A DNA stretch of 64,000 nucleotides from Microbacterium soli (GCF_039539005.1 NZ_BAABCP010000001.1:186001-250000); one strand, 5' to 3'; positions 43,948 through 53,815 are shown, counted from the first letter of the stretch. The notes: generated by a model not told the origin, from the sequence alone. Program-made: numbers and translations.

Positions 43948-44790
43948 TCACGCGATCAGCTCCGCGATCGCCGCGGGCAGCGCCTCCGCCACGTCCATCG
44001 CGACGATGGGATGCCCGACGGCCCCGTCGCGCGCGCCGGATGCGATGGCAGCGGCGAACCCGTGCAGCCAGGCCGCCGCCGCCGCGACCTCCTCGTGCGG
44101 ACGGCCCGGGGCGGCCGCCAGCAGCGTGCCGAGGATGCCCGCCAGCACATCACCCGTCCCCGCGGTGGCGAGCCAGGCCGGGGCATCGGTCACGGCGATC
44201 GTGCGACCGTCCGGCGAGGCGATGAGGGTGCGCGCCCCCTTGCACAGCACGACGGCGTGCAGCATCCGCGCGACCTCGATGCTCGCCGCCGCCCGGTGCT
44301 CGGGAGATCCGGAGGCGGCCTCCTGCGGGCGGGCGATGCCGAGCTGTTCGCACAGCCTGTCCAGCTCCCCGCCGTGCGGGGTGAGGACCAGGGGCGCGAC
44401 GGCCTCCTGCGCGAGGTCCAGCGCCCCCGCGTCCACCACGACCGGCGTCCGGCCCGAGAGCACCCGTCTCAGCGCGGTCTGCTCGTGCTCGCTGCGATGC
44501 GCGGCGTCCGTCCCCGAGCCGATGACCCATGCACCCACCCGCGTGCGGCCGATCTCGTCACCGACGACGGTCTCCGGACGGCGCGCCAGCACGGCATCCG
44601 GCGCCCCTCCCAGGTAGCGGACGTACCCGGCACCCGTGCGCCAGGCGGCCTCCACGCCCAGCACCGCCGCCCCCGGATAGGCCGCCGACCCCGTGCGCAG
44701 CGCGACCACCCCGCGGCTGTACTTGTCATCGGCGGCGGTGGGGATGCGCAGGACAGCCGCGGTGTCCGCCATCGTCCACTCCCGGATCAT
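43948..44790 (-). CDS. nnrD: ADP-dependent NAD(P)H-hydrate dehydratase
   Basis: The 280-residue ribokinase-fold enzyme restores damaged NAD(P)HX using ADP. It has RGVVALRTGSAAYPGAAVLGVEAAWRTGAGYVR, VLTPHGGELDRL and the phosphate/anion loop ATAGTGDVLAGILGTLLA. The epimerase domain (NnrE), often fused, is absent. A TAGCGT box seven bases before the ATG fixes the start; a GTG nine bases upstream overlaps that box and so is unlikely. Confidence 0.92.
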   Translation of the reverse strand: MIREWTMADTAAVLRIPTAADDKYSRGVVALRTGSAAYPGAAVLGVEAAWRTGAGYVRYLGGAPDAVLARRPETVVGDEIGRTRVGAWVIGSGTDAAHRSEHEQTALRRVLSGRTPVVVDAGALDLAQEAVAPLVLTPHGGELDRLCEQLGIARPQEAASGSPEHRAAASIEVARMLHAVVLCKGARTLIASPDGRTIAVTDAPAWLATAGTGDVLAGILGTLLAAAPGRPHEEVAAAAAWLHGFAAAIASGARDGAVGHPIVAMDVAEALPAAIAELIA

Positions 44791-44797
44791 GATCTCC

Positions 44798-44803
44798 ACG
44801 CTA
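44798..44803 (-). promoter_or_regulatory. -10 box TAGCGT of nnrD, leaderless type
   Basis: TAGCGT, seven bases, then ATG. The divergent oxidoreductase gene has the same hexamer 27 bases away on the other strand. Confidence 0.5.
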
Positions 44804-44829
44804 GCGCTCCCTTCCGCACGCGCACCCGG

Positions 44830-44835
44830 TAGCGT
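44830..44835 (+). promoter_or_regulatory. -10 box TAGCGT of the old yellow enzyme gene, leaderless type
   Basis: TAGCGT, six bases, then GTG. No ribosome binding site is present. Confidence 0.5.
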
Positions 44836-44841
44836 CGACGT

Positions 44842-45909
44842 GTGACCACGCTGTTCTCGCCTCTGACGCTCCGCTCCCGAACCTTCCGCAACCGCCTGTG
44901 GGTGTCGCCCATGTGCATGTACAGCGCCGTGGACGGCGTGCCGCAGCGCTGGCACCGCACCCACCTGGCCCAGTTCGCCTCCGGCGGCGCGGGGCTCATC
45001 ATGGCGGAGGCCACGGCGGTCGTCGCGGAGGGCCGGATCTCCCCCCGGGACACGGGGCTGTGGACCGAGCAGCAGCGTGCGGCGTGGTCTGAGATCGTCG
45101 ACGACGTGCACGAGCGCGGTGGTCTGCTGGGGGTGCAGCTCGCGCACGCCGGACGCATGGCGTCCACCTGGTGGCCGTGGGCGGATCAGCGCGGGTCCGT
45201 GCCGGTGTCCGAGGGAGGGTGGGCGACCGTCGCGCCGTCTGCGATCGCCTTCGACGACTATGCCGAGCCCGCCGCCCTCGACGTCGACGGTATCGAGCGC
45301 GTGGTCGCCGGGTTCGCGGAGGCTGCCCGCCGCGCCGTGCAGGCCGGGTTCGACGTTCTCGAGGTGCACGGCGCGCACGGATACCTGCTGCACGAGTTCC
45401 TGTCCCCGCTGTCGAACGCGCGCACCGACGAGTACGGCGGGTCGCTGCCGAATCGTGCGCGCCTGCTACTGCGCGCGGTGCGGGCCGTGCGGGAATCGGC
45501 CGGGGAGGCGCTGCCGGTGTTCGTGCGACTGTCGGCCACCGACTACGCCGACGGCGGTTTCACCCCCGAGGAGGCCGCGCAGGTCGGACTGTGGGCGGTG
45601 GATGCCGGGGCGGATCTCATCGACGTGTCCAGCGGCGGCATCGTCCCGCGGCCGAGGATCGACTATCGCCCCGGCTATCAGGTGCCGTTCGCCGCGACGA
45701 TCAGGGAGGGCGGCGTGCCGACGGCGGCGGTCGGTCTCATCACGAGTGCCCGACAGGCTCAGGAGGTGCTGGACGGCGGGGCCGCGGATGCCGTCTTCGC
45801 GGGCCGCGAATGGCTGCGCGACCCGCACTTCGCCCTGCGTGCCGCGCACGAGCTGCACGTGCAGGCCGACTGGCCGCCGCAGTACCTGCGCGCGCGCTGG
45901 CGGGACTGA
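44842..45909 (+). CDS. NADH:flavin oxidoreductase, old yellow enzyme family (YqjM-like)
   Basis: The 355-residue FMN TIM-barrel has the YqjM-type N-terminus NRLWVSPMCMYSAVDGVPQRWH with the regulating cysteine. The GVQLAHAGR segment and the substrate pair HGAHGYLLHEFLSP follow, then GGSLPNRARLLL and AVGLITSARQAQEVL for FMN phosphate. Such enzymes reduce activated C=C bonds. The GTG start follows a leaderless -10 box. Confidence 0.92.
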   Translation: MTTLFSPLTLRSRTFRNRLWVSPMCMYSAVDGVPQRWHRTHLAQFASGGAGLIMAEATAVVAEGRISPRDTGLWTEQQRAAWSEIVDDVHERGGLLGVQLAHAGRMASTWWPWADQRGSVPVSEGGWATVAPSAIAFDDYAEPAALDVDGIERVVAGFAEAARRAVQAGFDVLEVHGAHGYLLHEFLSPLSNARTDEYGGSLPNRARLLLRAVRAVRESAGEALPVFVRLSATDYADGGFTPEEAAQVGLWAVDAGADLIDVSSGGIVPRPRIDYRPGYQVPFAATIREGGVPTAAVGLITSARQAQEVLDGGAADAVFAGREWLRDPHFALRAAHELHVQADWPPQYLRARWRD

Positions 45910-45936
45910 GCCGGGGTCGCCGCGCACGGCCCCGGC
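45910..45936. terminator. Hairpin between converging genes
   Basis: GCCGGGG and CCCCGGC form a 7-bp stem between the converging oxidoreductase and CBS-protein genes; it could act on either strand. No T-tract. Confidence 0.5.
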
Positions 45937-45960
45937 GCGAGCCCCGTGCGTCCGGCCCGG

Positions 45961-47016
45961 TCAGCGGCCGTATCCGCGGCGCGTGGCGTCCTGCACCTCG
46001 CCCACGAGTTCCTCGAGGACGTCCTCCAGGAACAGCACTGCCGTCACCGTGCCCGCTCCGTCCCGGACCTTGGCGAGGTGCCTGCCGGCATTGCGCATGG
46101 CGGCCAGCGCATCCTCCAGGTCGGTGTCCTCCTGCACGGGCACCATGTGGTTGATCCGCTTGGCGGGCAGCTGCGCGTCCTGCTGAGCGCCGGCGTCCTC
46201 GGAGACGCGCAGCACGTCCTTCAGGTGCACGTACCCGACCGGTGTCCGATCCTCGTCCACGATCACGTACCGCGAGAAGCCGTAGCGGGCGACCGCGCGC
46301 TCCACGTCCGCGGGCGTGGCCGTCTCCGGCAGGGTGATCAGCTCCGTCATCGGCACCGCGATGTCCCGCGCCTTCTTGTCGGTGAACTCGACGACGGCGG
46401 CGACCGTCCCCGATGCGTCGTCCAGCACGCCCTCCCGGCGTGAGCGTGCCACGATCGTGGCGACCTCGTCGATCGTGAACGTCGAGGACGCCTCGCTCTT
46501 CGGCTCGACGCGGAACAGCCGCAGCGCCGCATTGGCCATGGCGTTCAGCGCGCTGATCACAGGTCGGAACACGCGGGAGATCCACACCAGCGGCGGCGCG
46601 AGGAGCAGCACCGCACGATCGGGCATCGAGAATGCGAGGTTCTTGGGGACCATCTCCCCGAACACCACGTGCAGGAACGACACCAGCGCCAGCGTGATCA
46701 CGAACGCGGTGACGGAGATCATCCCGTCGGCCCAGCCCAGCGCTCGCATGGGCACCTCGAGCAGGTGGTGGATCGCCGGCTCGGAGACGTTGAGGATCAG
46801 CAGGGAGCAGATCGTGATGCCCAGCTGGGATGTCGCCAGCATGAGGGTCGCATGCTCCATCGCGTACAGCGCGGTCTTCGCGCTGTGCACGCCGCGCTCG
46901 GCGATCGGCTCGATCTGCGAGCGTCGCGCGGAGACGACCGCGAACTCACCGCCGACGAAGAACGCGTTCGCCAGCAGCAGCACGATCAGCCAGACCAGGC
47001 CCGTCCAGTCGCTCAC
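45961..47016 (-). CDS. CNNM/CBS-domain membrane protein (CorC/hemolysin C family)
   Basis: The 351-residue protein has an N-terminal CNNM/DUF21 membrane domain of three to four helices (LVWLIVLLLANAFFVGGEFAVVSARRSQIE) and a pair of CBS domains (about 200-340). It lacks the C-terminal CorC_HlyC domain. Such proteins act in Mg/Co export or membrane transport control. The ATG overlaps the stop of the next family member, so the two are made together and may form a heterodimer. Confidence 0.88.
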   Translation of the reverse strand: MSDWTGLVWLIVLLLANAFFVGGEFAVVSARRSQIEPIAERGVHSAKTALYAMEHATLMLATSQLGITICSLLILNVSEPAIHHLLEVPMRALGWADGMISVTAFVITLALVSFLHVVFGEMVPKNLAFSMPDRAVLLLAPPLVWISRVFRPVISALNAMANAALRLFRVEPKSEASSTFTIDEVATIVARSRREGVLDDASGTVAAVVEFTDKKARDIAVPMTELITLPETATPADVERAVARYGFSRYVIVDEDRTPVGYVHLKDVLRVSEDAGAQQDAQLPAKRINHMVPVQEDTDLEDALAAMRNAGRHLAKVRDGAGTVTAVLFLEDVLEELVGEVQDATRRGYGR

Positions 47017-48338
47017 CGGTCCGTCTCCGTCCCGTCGTCGGTGGCGGGTGCGGGGTCGGGCACGTAGCGCACACGGTCGACGCGGCGGCCGTCCATGCGG
47101 ACGACGGTGAGCGCACCGCTGTCCACCCGCACCTCGTCGCCGGGCACCGGCACGCGCTCGAGCACGCTCATCATGTAGCCGCCGACCGTGTCGTAGACCT
47201 CGCCCTCGGGCACCTCGATGTCCGTGCGTGCGAGCAGCTCGTCAGGCCGCAGCTCACCCGGGAAGGTGATCGACCCGGCGTGGCGGACGATGCCCGCGCG
47301 CGAGCGGTCGTGCTCGTCGAACACCTCTCCGACGATCTCCTCGATGAGGTCCTCCAGGGTGACGATGCCCGCCGTGCCGCCGTACTCGTCGACGACGACG
47401 GCCATCTGATACCCCTTCGAGCGCAGCTCCGCGACCAGCACGTCCAGGTGCACCGTCTCCGGCACTCGCAGCGGTTCGGTGCTCAGCGCGCCGACCGGCA
47501 CTTCGAGGCGCTTCTCGCGCGGTACCGAGATCGCCGCCTTCAGATGCACGACCCCGGTGATGTCATCGAGATCGTCGTCGTAGACGGGGAACCGGCTGTG
47601 ACCCGTGCTACGCGCGAGACGGATGACGTCATCCGCCGAGTCGCCGACGGAGATCGCGTGCATGCTGGGCCGCGGAGTCATGATGTCGTCGGCGGTGAGC
47701 CGGGCGAACGTCAGGCTGCGGTCCAGCAGGGTCGCGGTGTCCTCCTCGAGCACGCCCTGACTGGCCGAGCGGCGCACGAGCGATGACAGCTCCTCCGCGC
47801 TGCGCGCACCGGAGAGCTCCTCCTTCGGCTCGATGCCGACCGCGCGCAGCACGGCGTTCGCGCTGCCGTTGAGCGCCAGCACGGCGGGCTTGAAGACCAG
47901 GGTGAAGGCGGTCTGCAGCGGAATGACGAGCTTCGCCGTCTGCACGGGCAGGGCGAGCGCGAAGTTCTTCGGCACCAACTCGCCGAGGATCATCGACAGG
48001 AAGGTGGCGACCAGCATCGCCACGGTGACCGAGACCGGAGCAGCCGCCTCCGGCGGCACCCCCCAGACCCGCAGAAGCGGTGCGAGCATCGTCGAGATGG
48101 CCGGTTCCATCGTGTATCCGGTGAGCAGCGTCGTCAGCGTGATCCCGAGCTGCGCCGAGGAGAGGTGCGTGGAGGTCACCTTCAGTGCGCGGATCGTGAG
48201 GAGCAGTCGGAGTTCGCCGCGCGCCCTGCGCGCCTCGAGCTCGGCGCGATCGAGATTGACCAGGGCGAACTCGCTGGCGACGAAGATCCCCGTGCCGACG
48301 ATGAGCAGGAGCCCCACGCCCAGCAGCAGATATTCCAT
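47013..48338 (-). CDS. CNNM/CBS-domain membrane protein with CorC/HlyC C-terminal domain
   Basis: The 441-residue paralogue has the CNNM domain ([23 protein letters not shown]), a CBS pair and a C-terminal CorC_HlyC transporter-associated domain (about 350-430, [19 protein letters not shown]). The start follows a poor ribosome site (GAGGCAG) but overlaps the stop of a 23-codon upstream ORF as TGATG, so [11 protein letters not shown] may depend on that ORF. A TTG start 18 codons upstream is in frame but unsupported. Confidence 0.88.
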   Translation of the reverse strand: MEYLLLGVGLLLIVGTGIFVASEFALVNLDRAELEARRARGELRLLLTIRALKVTSTHLSSAQLGITLTTLLTGYTMEPAISTMLAPLLRVWGVPPEAAAPVSVTVAMLVATFLSMILGELVPKNFALALPVQTAKLVIPLQTAFTLVFKPAVLALNGSANAVLRAVGIEPKEELSGARSAEELSSLVRRSASQGVLEEDTATLLDRSLTFARLTADDIMTPRPSMHAISVGDSADDVIRLARSTGHSRFPVYDDDLDDITGVVHLKAAISVPREKRLEVPVGALSTEPLRVPETVHLDVLVAELRSKGYQMAVVVDEYGGTAGIVTLEDLIEEIVGEVFDEHDRSRAGIVRHAGSITFPGELRPDELLARTDIEVPEGEVYDTVGGYMMSVLERVPVPGDEVRVDSGALTVVRMDGRRVDRVRYVPDPAPATDDGTETDR

Positions 48339-48409
48339 CAGCTGGCTGCCTCGCGCGGTGCGGGAGGCGGGCAGTGGGGCGATGTACTGCAAGAAGGAGG
48401 GTCGTCCAT
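48338..48409 (-). CDS. Possible 23-residue proline/cysteine-rich leader ORF
   Basis: MDDPPSCSTSPHCPPPAPRE plus three residues is encoded between a TAGGAT -10 (ten bases upstream) and the CBS gene. Its TGA overlaps the CBS ATG as TGATG. The PPP run is a known ribosome-slowing motif needing EF-P. Whether it is [12 protein letters not shown] unknown. Confidence 0.35.
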   Translation of the reverse strand: MDDPPSCSTSPHCPPPAPREAAS

Positions 48410-48419
48410 AGTGCGCATG

Positions 48420-48425
48420 ATCCTA
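48420..48425 (-). promoter_or_regulatory. -10 box TAGGAT of the CBS-protein operon
   Basis: TAGGAT lies 82 bases before the CBS ATG and ten before the small leader ORF ATG. No clear -35. Confidence 0.5.
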
Positions 48426-48473
48426 TCGAACCCCGCTGGGAGCAAGGCCGGGATGAATCCGTGGGACGGGGGC

Positions 48474-49934
48474 TCACCAACCGACCGGCAGCGCCTTGCC
48501 CTCCTCGTACCCCGACGCGGACTGCAGGCCCACGAGAGCGCGGTCGTGGAATTCCGCCACCGTCGACGCTCCCGCATACGTGAACGAGGAGCGCACGCCC
48601 GCCGTGATCATGTCCACGAGGTCCTCCACGCCGGGGCGCAGCGGGTCCAGGTAGATCATGGACGAGGAGATGCCCTCGGCGAAGAGCTCCTTCCGCGCCC
48701 GCTCGTAGGGATCGAGGCGCTCGAATCTCGCCTGCACGGCCTTGGTGGAGGCCATCCCCCAGGACTCCTTGTACACGCGTCCCTCGGCGTCGTGCAGCAG
48801 CTCTCCCGGAGCCTCGATCGTGCCCGCGAACCAGGAGCCGATCATCACCGAGGAGGCGCCCGCCGCCAGTGCCAGCGCGACGTCGCGCGGATAGCGGACC
48901 CCGCCGTCCGCCCACACGTGCGCGCCCAGCTCCCTCGCCGCCGCGGCGGTCTCCAGCACGGCGGAGAACTGCGGACGCCCGACGGCCGTCATCATGCGGG
49001 TGGTGCACATCGCCCCGGGCCCGACGCCCACCTTCAGGATGCTTGCGCCCGCGCGCACCAGGTCGTGCACGGCGTCGGAGGTGACGACGTTGCCCGCGAC
49101 GATCGGGATGCCCAGGTCGAGCCGCGCGACGGCCTCCAGCGCGCGCAGCATGCCCTCCTGATGGCCGTGCGCCGTGTCGACGACCAGCACGTCCACTCCG
49201 GCGGACGCCAGGGCCGCGGACTTGCCCGCCACATCGCCGTTGATGCCCACGGCCGCCGCCACGGCGAGGCGCCCGTCGGTGTCGACAGCGGGCCGGTAGA
49301 GGCTTGAGCGCAGCGCGGTGCGCGGCGTGAGCGTGCCCACCACCTGGCCGCGTTCGAGCATCAGCACGATCTCGGCGTCCGCCGCGTCGACGGCGTCGAA
49401 GGCCGCACGCCCCTCGCCGATGTCCTCCGTGGAGATCGCAATCGGCTCGGAATGCACGAGGTCGCCCAGCGCGGCGTCCGGCAGCGCCGTCGCGAGACGG
49501 GGCGCGGCCAGGACCCCCACCACGTCCTCGCGCCGCAGTTCCTCTGCACCCCGCTGCTCGGCGACGACGATGCCCCGACCGGGCAGCGCGGGCAGCAGCC
49601 GCAGCGCGTCGGCGACGGCGGCGCGCGGCGAGAGCACCAGCGGAGTGTCCCAGCGCACCGGCTGGCGCTTGACCCAGCGGATGGCCGCATCCAGCTCCTG
49701 CAGCGGCAGGTCCTGCGGAAGCACGCCGAGCCCGCCGCGTCTGGCGAGAGTCGCGGCCAGGCGCGGCCCCGTCACGGAGTTCATGTTCGCGGCGACCAGC
49801 GGCACGGTCGCGGGCGTGCCGTCGCCGGGCGCCAGATCGACCTGGAGACGGCTGTCGACAGCCGAACGCCGTGGCACCAGGAACACATCCGAATACGTCA
49901 GATCCACCGCGGGTCGCTCACCGGAGAACTTCAT
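48474..49934 (-). CDS. guaB1: GuaB1-type GMP reductase (IMPDH/GMPR family)
   Basis: The 486-residue TIM-barrel has the catalytic loop GVGPGAMCTTRMMTAVGRPQ (about residue 303), a CBS-pair insertion (about 90-220) and AAAVGINGDVAGKSAAL. The order resembles IMP dehydrogenase, but actinobacterial GuaB1 proteins of this kind were shown to be GMP reductases in purine salvage. The start follows TAGCGT by six bases. Confidence 0.88.
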   Translation of the reverse strand: MKFSGERPAVDLTYSDVFLVPRRSAVDSRLQVDLAPGDGTPATVPLVAANMNSVTGPRLAATLARRGGLGVLPQDLPLQELDAAIRWVKRQPVRWDTPLVLSPRAAVADALRLLPALPGRGIVVAEQRGAEELRREDVVGVLAAPRLATALPDAALGDLVHSEPIAISTEDIGEGRAAFDAVDAADAEIVLMLERGQVVGTLTPRTALRSSLYRPAVDTDGRLAVAAAVGINGDVAGKSAALASAGVDVLVVDTAHGHQEGMLRALEAVARLDLGIPIVAGNVVTSDAVHDLVRAGASILKVGVGPGAMCTTRMMTAVGRPQFSAVLETAAAARELGAHVWADGGVRYPRDVALALAAGASSVMIGSWFAGTIEAPGELLHDAEGRVYKESWGMASTKAVQARFERLDPYERARKELFAEGISSSMIYLDPLRPGVEDLVDMITAGVRSSFTYAGASTVAEFHDRALVGLQSASGYEEGKALPVGW

Positions 49935-49940
49935 ATCGTC

Positions 49941-49946
49941 ACGCTA
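49941..49946 (-). promoter_or_regulatory. -10 box TAGCGT of guaB1, leaderless type
   Basis: TAGCGT, six bases (GACGAT), then ATG. No ribosome binding site in the spacer. Confidence 0.55.
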
Positions 49947-50002
49947 CCCCGACGCACCTCCCGAACCGCCTGGCGAGAGCGCATTCCCCACCCGATTGGC
50001 AT

Positions 50003-50008
50003 TAGGCT
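50003..50008 (+). promoter_or_regulatory. -10 box TAGGCT of kgd
   Basis: TAGGCT lies about 83 bases before the GTG start; GAGGCGG in the leader is the ribosome site. The -35 is not convincing. Confidence 0.42.
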
Positions 50009-50091
50009 TGATGACTGTTACGTGTGCGATTCGACGCGCTCTCACCGTCGAGCCGCATTCACAGCTTCAGTGAGGAAAGAGGCGGTAAAGC

Positions 50092-53000
50092 GTGTCGAAC
50101 CAGGTGACCGGCGTCGGCGGCGACGGGGCGTTCGGAGCCAACTCCTGGCTTGTGGACGAGTTGTACGAGCAGTTCAAGCAGGATCGCAACTCCGTCGACA
50201 AGGAGTGGTGGCCGGTCCTGGAGAACTACACCCCGGATGCAGCCGCTTCCGCGGCACCCGCCCAGCCGGCCAATCCCGTGACCGCACCGATTCCGGTGAT
50301 CGGCGCGCAGCCGGTGGCGCGCACAACGGCCAAGCCGGCCAAGCAGGCCCCCATCCCCGCGCAGGCGCCTCAGCCGCAGGCCAAGGAGGAGCCCACCGGC
50401 GCGGAGGACACCGTGACCACGCTGCGCGGCATGCCCAAGACCCTCGCGGCGAACATGGACCAGTCGCTGACGGTCCCCACCGCCACCAGCGCACGCACCA
50501 TCCCCGCGAAGCTGATGATCGACAACCGCATCGTCATCAACAACCACATGTCCCGCACCCGCGGAGGCAAGGTGAGCTTCACCCACCTCATCGGTTGGGC
50601 ACTGATCCAGACGCTCAAGGAGTTCCCCAGCCAGAACGTGTTCTACGCGGAGGTCGACGGCAAGCCCTCCGTCGTCGCTCCCGCGCACGTGAACCTCGGC
50701 ATCGCCGTCGACGTCCCCAAGCCCGACGGCACCCGTGCACTTCTGGTGCCCAGCATCAAGCGCGCCGACACGATGACCTTCGGCGAGTACCTGACCGCAT
50801 ATGAGGACATCATCGCGCGTGCCCGCGGCAACAAGCTCACCGCGGCCGACTTCGCGGGCACGACGATCTCCCTCACCAACCCGGGTGGGATCGGCACCGT
50901 GCACTCGGTGCCCCGCCTGATGAAGGGCCAGGGCTGCATCATCGGCGCCGGAGCGCTGGACTACCCGGCCGAGTTCCAGGGTTCGAGCCCCAAGACGCTC
51001 ACCGAGCTGGGCATCGGCAAGGTCATCACGCTGACGAGCACCTACGACCACCGCGTCATCCAGGGCGCCGGATCCGGAGAGTTCCTCAAGAAGGTCCACG
51101 AACTGCTCATCGGCGAGCGCGGCTTCTACGACGACATCTTCGCGGCTCTGCGCATCCCCTATCAGCCGATCCGCTGGAACGCCGACATCGCCGTCGACCT
51201 CGCCGAGCGCGTGGACAAGCAGTCCCGAGTGCAGGAGCTCATCAACTCGTACCGCGTGCGCGGGCATCTGATGGCCGACATCGATCCTCTCGAGTACGTG
51301 CAGCGATCGCATCCGGACCTGGAGATCGAGAGTCACGGCCTGACCTTCTGGGATCTGGACCGCGAGTTCGTCACGGGCGGCTTCGGCGGCAAGCGCGTGA
51401 TGAAACTGCGTGACATCCTCGGCGTGCTGCGGGACTCGTACTGCCGCACCCTCGGCATCGAGTACATGCACATCCAGGACCCCGAGCAGCGTCGCTGGTT
51501 CCAGGAGAAGCTCGAGGTGAAGTACGTCAAGCCCGGCCACGACGAGCAGCTCCGTGTGCTGAGCAAGCTCAACGAGGCCGAGGCCTTCGAGACCTTCCTT
51601 CAGACGAAGTTCGTCGGCCAGAAGCGCTTCTCACTCGAGGGCGGCGAATCGCTGATCCCGCTGCTGGACGAGATCCTCCGAGGGGCCGCAGCCGCGGGGC
51701 TCGACGGCGCCGCCATCGGCATGGCGCACCGCGGCCGGCTGAATGTGCTCACCAACATCGCGGGCAAGACCTACGGCCAGGTGTTCCGCGAGTTCGAGGG
51801 GTCGCTGACCCCCGGCAACCAGCGCGGCTCGGGCGACGTCAAGTACCACCTCGGCACCGAGGGCACCTTCGTCTCCGAGGACGGCGCGGAACTGCCCGTG
51901 CATCTGGCCGCCAACCCGTCGCACCTGGAGACCGTCGACGGCGTCCTGGAGGGCATCGTCCGTGCCAAGCAGGACCGCAAGCCGATCGGCACCTTCACCT
52001 GGCTGCCCATCCTCGTCCATGGCGACGCGGCGTTCGCCGGTCAGGGCGTCGTGGTCGAGACCCTGCAGCTCTCCCAGCTGCGCGGCTACCGCACCGGCGG
52101 CACCGTGCACATCGTCGTCAACAACCAGGTCGGCTTCACGACGCTGCCGACCGACTCGCGCACGTCGGTGTACGCGACCGACGTGGCGAAGACCATCCAG
52201 GCGCCCATCTTCCACGTCAACGGCGACGACCCGGAGTCCGTCATCCATGTCGCCCGGCTCGCGTTCGAATACCGCGAGCGCTTCCACCGCGACGTCGTGA
52301 TCGACCTGGTCTGCTACCGCCGACGCGGCCACAACGAGGGCGACGACCCGTCGATGACCCAGCCGCTGATGACCGACCTGATCCAGGCCAAGCGGTCGGT
52401 GCGCAAGCTGTACACCGAGGCTCTCGTGGGACGCGGGGACATCACCCAGGAGGAGTACGACCAGGCGAAGGCCGACTTCCAGCGCCGTCTGGAGGCCGCG
52501 TTCGCGGAGACGCACGCTGCCGAGACCGGCGCGACACCGATCGCTCCGGAGCTCACACCCGTCGACGAGCAGGTCGGCTCCCCCGAGGTCACCGGCGTGC
52601 CCGTCGAGGTCGTGCATCTCATCGGCGACGCCCACGCGAACAAGCCCGACGGCTTCACCGTGCACCCCAAGCTGCAGCAGCAGCTCGACAAACGCGTGAC
52701 GATGAGCCGCGAGGGCAACATCGACTGGGGCTTCGGAGAGCTGCTGGCCTTCGGCTCCCTGCTCGTGGAGGGCACGCCCGTCCGGCTGGCCGGCCAGGAC
52801 TCGCGCCGCGGCACGTTCGTGCAGCGTCACGCCGTGCTGCACGACCGCAAGAACGGTCAGGAGTGGCTGCCGCTCACGAACCTGTCCGCGGCGCAGGCCC
52901 GTTTCTTCGTGTACGACTCGCTGTTGAGCGAGTACGCGGCGCTGGGCTTCGAGTACGGCTACTCGGTGGAGAACACCGAGGCGCTGGTGCTGTGGGAAGC

Positions 53001-53745
53001 GCAGTTCGGCGACTTCGTCAACGGCGCGCAGTCGATCATCGACGAGTACGTCTCCTCCGCCGAGCAGAAGTGGGGTCAGCAGTCCGGCCTCGTCCTGCTC
53101 CTGCCGCACGGCTACGAGGGTCAGGGGCCGGACCACTCCTCGGCACGCATGGAGCGCTTCCTGCAGCTGTGCGCGCAGGACAACATGATCGTCACGCGGC
53201 CGTCCACACCCGCCTCGTACTTCCATCTGCTGCGGCGCCAGGCCTACGCCCGGCCGCGTAAGCCGCTGATCGTCTTCACCCCGAAGGCGATGCTGCGCAT
53301 GCGCGGTGCGACCAGCCAGGTCGAGGACTTCACGCAGGGCCGCTTCGAGCCGGTCATCGACGACGACCGCGGTCTGGATCGCAGCGCCGTCAAGCGCGTG
53401 ATCGTGCACTCGGGCAAGATCCACTGGGACCTCGTCAGCGAGCTGAACAAGAACCCGAACCCCGAGATCGCCCTGGTCCGTCTGGAGCAGTTCTACCCGA
53501 CGCCCATCGACGCGCTCAAGAGGATCACGGATTCGTACCCGAACGCCGAGCTGGTGTGGGCGCAGGATGAGCCGGAGAACCAGGGGGCGTGGCCGTTCCT
53601 GGCCATGGCGTTCGCCGACGTCCCCGGCGACCGCCGGTTCCGCGCCGTGTCGCGGCCGGAGGCCGCCTCCCCCGCCACCGGCTCGTCGAAGGTCCACGCC
53701 GGCGAGCAGGCCGCCCTGCTCGCCGAGGCGCTGACGCTGAACTGA
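50092..53745 (+). CDS. kgd: Multifunctional 2-oxoglutarate decarboxylase/dehydrogenase E1-E2 fusion (KGD)
   Basis: The 1217-residue protein fuses E1 and a succinyltransferase domain, as in mycobacterial KGD (SucA/OdhA). A short E1 N-terminal segment (1-45, GANSWLVDELYEQFKQD) and a Pro/Ala/Gln linker (50-100) come first. The E2 catalytic domain (about 105-350, with TYDHRVIQGAGSGEF near 318) and the ThDP-dependent E1 part (360-1217) follow. E1 shows GMAHRGRLN, GDAAFAGQGVVVET, NNQVGFTT and SSARMERFLQLCAQDN. There is no lipoyl domain; lipoyl and E3 come from other proteins. GarA/OdhI binding is likely, as in relatives. Confidence 0.96.
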   Translation: MSNQVTGVGGDGAFGANSWLVDELYEQFKQDRNSVDKEWWPVLENYTPDAAASAAPAQPANPVTAPIPVIGAQPVARTTAKPAKQAPIPAQAPQPQAKEEPTGAEDTVTTLRGMPKTLAANMDQSLTVPTATSARTIPAKLMIDNRIVINNHMSRTRGGKVSFTHLIGWALIQTLKEFPSQNVFYAEVDGKPSVVAPAHVNLGIAVDVPKPDGTRALLVPSIKRADTMTFGEYLTAYEDIIARARGNKLTAADFAGTTISLTNPGGIGTVHSVPRLMKGQGCIIGAGALDYPAEFQGSSPKTLTELGIGKVITLTSTYDHRVIQGAGSGEFLKKVHELLIGERGFYDDIFAALRIPYQPIRWNADIAVDLAERVDKQSRVQELINSYRVRGHLMADIDPLEYVQRSHPDLEIESHGLTFWDLDREFVTGGFGGKRVMKLRDILGVLRDSYCRTLGIEYMHIQDPEQRRWFQEKLEVKYVKPGHDEQLRVLSKLNEAEAFETFLQTKFVGQKRFSLEGGESLIPLLDEILRGAAAAGLDGAAIGMAHRGRLNVLTNIAGKTYGQVFREFEGSLTPGNQRGSGDVKYHLGTEGTFVSEDGAELPVHLAANPSHLETVDGVLEGIVRAKQDRKPIGTFTWLPILVHGDAAFAGQGVVVETLQLSQLRGYRTGGTVHIVVNNQVGFTTLPTDSRTSVYATDVAKTIQAPIFHVNGDDPESVIHVARLAFEYRERFHRDVVIDLVCYRRRGHNEGDDPSMTQPLMTDLIQAKRSVRKLYTEALVGRGDITQEEYDQAKADFQRRLEAAFAETHAAETGATPIAPELTPVDEQVGSPEVTGVPVEVVHLIGDAHANKPDGFTVHPKLQQQLDKRVTMSREGNIDWGFGELLAFGSLLVEGTPVRLAGQDSRRGTFVQRHAVLHDRKNGQEWLPLTNLSAAQARFFVYDSLLSEYAALGFEYGYSVENTEALVLWEAQFGDFVNGAQSIIDEYVSSAEQKWGQQSGLVLLLPHGYEGQGPDHSSARMERFLQLCAQDNMIVTRPSTPASYFHLLRRQAYARPRKPLIVFTPKAMLRMRGATSQVEDFTQGRFEPVIDDDRGLDRSAVKRVIVHSGKIHWDLVSELNKNPNPEIALVRLEQFYPTPIDALKRITDSYPNAELVWAQDEPENQGAWPFLAMAFADVPGDRRFRAVSRPEAASPATGSSKVHAGEQAALLAEALTLN

Positions 53746-53760
53746 TCGCACACGCCCTTC

Positions 53761-53792
53761 GCCGGGTGCTGCTGGCTGAAGGAGCACCCGGC
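53761..53792. terminator. Bidirectional hairpin between kgd and the Eis-like gene
   Basis: GCCGGGTGCT and AGCACCCGGC form a perfect 10-bp stem with a 12-base loop, centred between converging stops. Confidence 0.75.
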
Positions 53793-53815
53793 ACAGTGCT
53801 CGTCGAGCGGTCGGT

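Noticed and set aside
50059..53787. Long minus-strand open frames opposite kgd
   Set aside because: They mirror the codons of a well-conserved 1217-residue protein and show no domain or ribosome site.
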